Shown: piece by piece, positions 61,078-64,000 of the stretch
How the letters are laid out: each line of letters opens with the position of its first letter
How positions within the stretch are numbered: position 1 is the stretch's first letter
Source: Gelidibacter salicanalis
Lineage (GTDB): Bacteria; Bacteroidota; Bacteroidia; Flavobacteriales; Flavobacteriaceae
DNA length: 64,000 bases
Direction: 5' to 3'
NCBI RefSeq assembly: GCF_016469035.1
Contig: NZ_JAEHJZ010000004.1
Coordinates: forward strand, 261,683 to 325,682
Translations under genes and position numbers: made by a program
Notes under the pieces: generated by a model
Told to the model about the DNA's origin: nothing
The model's database searches: none
What the model saw: the letters and a program-made list of their open reading frames with translations, nothing else

Positions 61078-62658
61078 ATGGCAGAAGTAAAACCAGCTGA
61101 AATTTCAGCAATCTTAAAGCAACAATTGTCAGGTTTTGAAGCTAGCGCTTCATTAGACGAAGTAGGAACGGTATTGACAGTTGGAGATGGTATTGCACGT
61201 GTGTATGGCCTAGCCAACGTTCAATATGGTGAATTAGTTGAATTTGCGGATGGTCTTGAAGGCATCGTACTGAATCTTGAAGAAGATAACGTAGGTGTTG
61301 TATTGTTGGGCCCTTCAGTAGGTGTCAGCGAAGGCTCTATCGTTAAACGTACAAAACGTATTGCTTCCTTAAAAGTAGGAGAAGGAATTGCTGGACGTGT
61401 TGTGGATACTTTAGGAACTCCAATTGACGGTAAAGGTCCAATTGAAGGAACGCTTTATGAAATGCCATTAGAACGTAAAGCTCCTGGTGTTATCTACCGT
61501 CAACCGGTAACTGAACCATTACAAACGGGTATCAAAGCTATTGATGCCATGATTCCTGTAGGTCGTGGGCAACGTGAGTTGGTTATTGGTGACCGACAAA
61601 CTGGTAAAACAGCAGTTTGTATTGATACCATTATCAATCAAAAAGAATTTTATGATGCAGGAGAACCTGTATATTGTATCTATGTAGCTATCGGACAAAA
61701 AGCGTCCACAGTTGCTTTAATTGCAAAAACATTAGAAGAAAAAGGAGCAATGGACTACACAACCATAGTTGCGGCCAATGCCTCTGACCCTGCTGCAATG
61801 CAAGTGTATGCACCGTTTGCTGGTGCTGCAATTGGTGAGTATTTTAGAGATACTGGCCGTCCTGCATTGATTGTTTTTGACGATTTATCAAAACAAGCAG
61901 TAGCATACCGTGAGATTTCGTTATTGTTACGTCGTCCACCGGGACGTGAGGCGTACCCAGGTGACGTATTTTACCTTCACTCAAGATTGTTGGAGCGTTC
62001 AGCTAAAATCATCAATAACGATGCCATTGCTAAAGAAATGAACGATTTGCCTGACGTGTTGAAACCAATCGTAAAAGGTGGTGGTTCTTTAACCGCATTA
62101 CCAATTATTGAAACACAGGCTGGTGACGTTTCGGCGTATATCCCAACCAACGTGATTTCTATTACAGATGGTCAGATTTTCTTGGATGGAGATTTGTTTA
62201 ACTCTGGTGTTCGTCCAGCAATTAACGTAGGTATTTCTGTATCCCGTGTTGGTGGTAACGCACAGATCAAATCGATGAAAAAAGTATCGGGTACTCTAAA
62301 ATTAGATCAAGCACAATACCGTGAGTTGGAAGCGTTTGCGAAGTTTGGATCTGATTTAGATGCAGTTACTTTAAACGTTATCAACAAAGGGAAACGTAAT
62401 GTTGAGATCTTAAAGCAAGCACAAAACGATCCGTTTAGGGTTGAAGACCAAGTGGCGATTATCTATGCGGGTTCTAAAAACTTATTGAGAGACGTTCCTG
62501 TGGAAAAAGTAAAAGAATTTGAACGCGATTATTTAGAGTTTTTAAAGGCTAAGCACAGTGATGTATTAGCATCTTTAAAAGCAGGAAAACTAACTGATGA
62601 AGTTACGGATACTCTTGCGGCAGTAGCTAAAGAATTATCAGCGAAATATAGAAAATAA
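61078..62658 (+). CDS. atpA: ATP synthase F1 subunit alpha
   Basis: This 526-residue protein has the alpha-type P-loop '[18 protein letters not shown]' (about residue 174), '[48 protein letters not shown]' (the family signature region, with the Arg finger in a later segment '[16 protein letters not shown]'). It alternates with beta in the F1 hexamer. The stop at 62656 is directly followed by the left inverted repeat of a four-helix-bundle cassette. Confidence 0.97.
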   Translation: MAEVKPAEISAILKQQLSGFEASASLDEVGTVLTVGDGIARVYGLANVQYGELVEFADGLEGIVLNLEEDNVGVVLLGPSVGVSEGSIVKRTKRIASLKVGEGIAGRVVDTLGTPIDGKGPIEGTLYEMPLERKAPGVIYRQPVTEPLQTGIKAIDAMIPVGRGQRELVIGDRQTGKTAVCIDTIINQKEFYDAGEPVYCIYVAIGQKASTVALIAKTLEEKGAMDYTTIVAANASDPAAMQVYAPFAGAAIGEYFRDTGRPALIVFDDLSKQAVAYREISLLLRRPPGREAYPGDVFYLHSRLLERSAKIINNDAIAKEMNDLPDVLKPIVKGGGSLTALPIIETQAGDVSAYIPTNVISITDGQIFLDGDLFNSGVRPAINVGISVSRVGGNAQIKSMKKVSGTLKLDQAQYRELEAFAKFGSDLDAVTLNVINKGKRNVEILKQAQNDPFRVEDQVAIIYAGSKNLLRDVPVEKVKEFERDYLEFLKAKHSDVLASLKAGKLTDEVTDTLAAVAKELSAKYRK

Positions 62659-63105
62659 AGTTATGAGTTCGGAGTTATGGGTTCAGAGTGTTTCGATTCT
62701 CGAGCAACTTATAACTCCATATTTATAATTTAGAATAGATACTTAGATGTCGTTAGAAAACAGTCCAATTAGAATAAAGAGTTTTCTTTTTGCTTGTGAG
62801 GTTGTAAAGTATTGCGATATATTGAAACAAAATAGAGATTTCGAGCTAGCATCTCAATTATTAAAAAGCGGGACGAGCATTGGAGCTAATTCTCGTGAAG
62901 CTCAAAGGGGTGTTAGTAGAAAAGATTTTAAAAATAAGTTTGGAATTGCTCTAAAGGAGGCTGATGAAACCAAATATTGGTTAGAAATATTAGAAGCAAC
63001 CGGTAGAGAAGTACCAAAAGATTTGATGAACAAGTGTGAAGAATTAATCAGGATTTTAGTGGCAATTACGAAAAACTCATAACTCTGCACTCCGAACTCA
63101 TAACT
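62659..63105 (+). mobile_element. 447-bp inverted-repeat cassette carrying a four-helix-bundle gene inside the atp operon
   Basis: AGTTATGAGTTCGGAGT (62659-62675) is matched by its exact reverse complement at 63089-63105. Between them lies one gene of the four-helix-bundle family. The left repeat starts on the base after the atpA stop and the right repeat ends 7 bases before the atpG start. Inside the ends, partial copies of GAGTTATGAGTT continue on both sides. In the transcript the ends would pair and present the gene as a loop, as in 23S rRNA intervening sequences. Confidence 0.75.
62747..63082 (+). CDS. four-helix-bundle protein (23S rRNA intervening-sequence type)
   Basis: This 111-residue helical protein has the family segments 'SFLFACEVVKYCDILKQNRDFELASQLLKSGTSIGANSREAQ', 'FGIALKEADETKYWLEILEA' and 'ELIRILVAITKNS'. 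These match the IVP/S23 and Avd-like four-helix-bundle family, whose genes are found in rRNA intervening sequences and scattered through Bacteroidota genomes. The fold binds nucleic acid in known relatives; the role here is unknown. Its stop codon lies inside the right repeat region. It interrupts the usual atpA-atpG adjacency. Confidence 0.88.
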   Translation: MSLENSPIRIKSFLFACEVVKYCDILKQNRDFELASQLLKSGTSIGANSREAQRGVSRKDFKNKFGIALKEADETKYWLEILEATGREVPKDLMNKCEELIRILVAITKNS

Positions 63106-63112
63106 AGAAAAA

Positions 63113-63973
63113 ATGGCAAACTTAAAAGAAATACGTAACAGAATAACATCGGTATCTTCCACGATGCAGATTACCAGTGCCATGAAAATGGTATCGGCTG
63201 CAAAACTGAAGAAGGCACAAGATGCTATTACTGCAATGCGTCCGTATTCTGATAAATTAACAGAATTGTTACAAAGCTTAAGCGCAACTTTAGATGCTGA
63301 TTCTGGAAGTAAATTTGCCGAGCAACGCGATGTCAATAAAGTATTATTAGTTTCAATAACTTCTAACAGAGGTTTGGCAGGTGCATTCAACTCTAACATT
63401 ATTAAACGAACTAACCGTTTAATAAATGAAGAGTATGCCGGTAAAGACGTTTCTATTTTAGCAATAGGTAAAAAAACAAATGATGCTTTTAAGAAAGGTA
63501 ACCGAGTTATTGCTAATAAGAGTGAAATTTATGATGATCTGACTTTTGATAATGTTGCTGAAATTGCTGAATTATTGATGGATAAGTTCTTAAAGGAAGA
63601 ATCAGATAAGATTGTTTTAGTTTATAACAAATTTAAAAACGCAGCTACACAAGAAATCATGACTGAACAGTTTTTACCAATTGTTCCAATGGAAAAGGAT
63701 GAAGATGTTGATGTCGATTATATTTTTGAGCCTTCTAAAGCTGAAATCGTTAAGCAATTGATTCCTAAATCTCTAAAAACACAGCTTTTTAAAGCGCTTA
63801 GAGACTCTTTTGCCTCTGAACATGGTGCACGTATGACCGCCATGCATAAAGCGACAGACAACGCCACAGAATTGAGAGACCAATTGAAGCTGACGTATAA
63901 CAAAGCACGTCAAGCGTCCATCACCAATGAAATTTTAGAAATTGTAGGAGGAGCGGAAGCTTTGAACAATTAG
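63113..63973 (+). CDS. atpG: ATP synthase F1 subunit gamma
   Basis: This 286-residue protein starts 'MANLKEIRNRITSVSSTMQI', has 'TSAMKMVSAAKLKKAQ' and the C-terminal 'EHGARMTAMHKATDNATELRDQLKLTYNKARQASITNEILEIVGGAEAL', the gamma-subunit signatures. It is the rotating central shaft of F1. No atpD or atpC follows in the remaining 27 bases; in Bacteroidota these usually form a separate operon. Confidence 0.97.
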   Translation: MANLKEIRNRITSVSSTMQITSAMKMVSAAKLKKAQDAITAMRPYSDKLTELLQSLSATLDADSGSKFAEQRDVNKVLLVSITSNRGLAGAFNSNIIKRTNRLINEEYAGKDVSILAIGKKTNDAFKKGNRVIANKSEIYDDLTFDNVAEIAELLMDKFLKEESDKIVLVYNKFKNAATQEIMTEQFLPIVPMEKDEDVDVDYIFEPSKAEIVKQLIPKSLKTQLFKALRDSFASEHGARMTAMHKATDNATELRDQLKLTYNKARQASITNEILEIVGGAEALNN

Positions 63974-64000
63974 GCGGATCGGAGTGGCGCCAAATTCTTC

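Noticed and set aside
63974-64000. Start of atpD after atpG
   Set aside because: The remaining 27 bases show no start of an ATP synthase beta subunit; these genes are usually separate in this phylum.

Overview
The window looks like chromosomal DNA of a gliding-type marine or soil member of the Flavobacteriaceae (Bacteroidota). This rests on: the low GC content (high-30s percent by eye); promoters of the TTG-N17-23-TAnnTTTG type; a PorW/SprE type IX secretion lipoprotein; a GlnRS with a lineage-type C-terminal extension; several families I know only from Bacteroidota (DUF4175-, DUF4837-, DUF4254-, DUF5687- and DUF6427-like); and an atpBEFHAG cluster that ends without atpD and atpC.

Layout. 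Bases 1-1021 hold the start of rpiB (leftward) and a 720-bp AT-rich divergent intergenic region with one perfect and three near-perfect DnaA boxes, an oriC candidate. Bases 1022-5675 carry rnr, a YbjQ-family gene, a GIN-domain protein, a LysE-type exporter and a lipoprotein gene broken by an in-frame stop. Bases 5857-6964 are an unusual array: five 188-bp tandem units, each made of a tRNA-Cys 3' half whose T-loop is replaced by a REP-like hairpin, plus the tRNA terminator, followed by the intact tRNA-Cys. Bases 7016-32705 are mostly housekeeping genes (folB, glnS, SPFH protein, gltX, DUF4175 protein, ybeY, mnmG, methyltransferase, OmpH-like, holB, pgk, MltD-like, tatA, M23 peptidase, GH3 protein). 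mnmG is flanked by two ParB-site-like palindromes.

Bases 31653-45721 form a surface-polysaccharide locus: Wzz-like protein, two UDP-GlcNAc 2-epimerases, flippase, glycosyltransferases, polymerase/ligase-like membrane proteins, WcaJ-like initiating transferase and a CapK-like protein. Its central part (about 33.0-40.8 kb) is visibly more AT-rich than the flanks and has long gene-free stretches, which suggests transfer. The first epimerase is out of frame with its natural start codon at an A10 tract, a possible slippage or phase-variation switch.

Bases 45983-54419 hold purD, small membrane proteins, upp, DUF4254 and GT9 genes, a ferredoxin reductase and an ABC exporter pair. Bases 54635-63973 carry porW/sprE, a bactofilin, atpZ and the F0F1 operon atpB-E-F-H-A-G. 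This operon has an element in most gaps: a perfect 14-bp hairpin between atpE and atpF, two related hairpin repeats before atpH and atpA, and, between atpA and atpG, a complete four-helix-bundle (23S rRNA intervening-sequence type) gene inside a 17-bp perfect inverted repeat.

The two strongest candidates for something undescribed are the tRNA-Cys-derived array and the inverted-repeat four-helix-bundle cassette inside the ATP synthase operon. All identifications come from reading the sequence; no database search was run.
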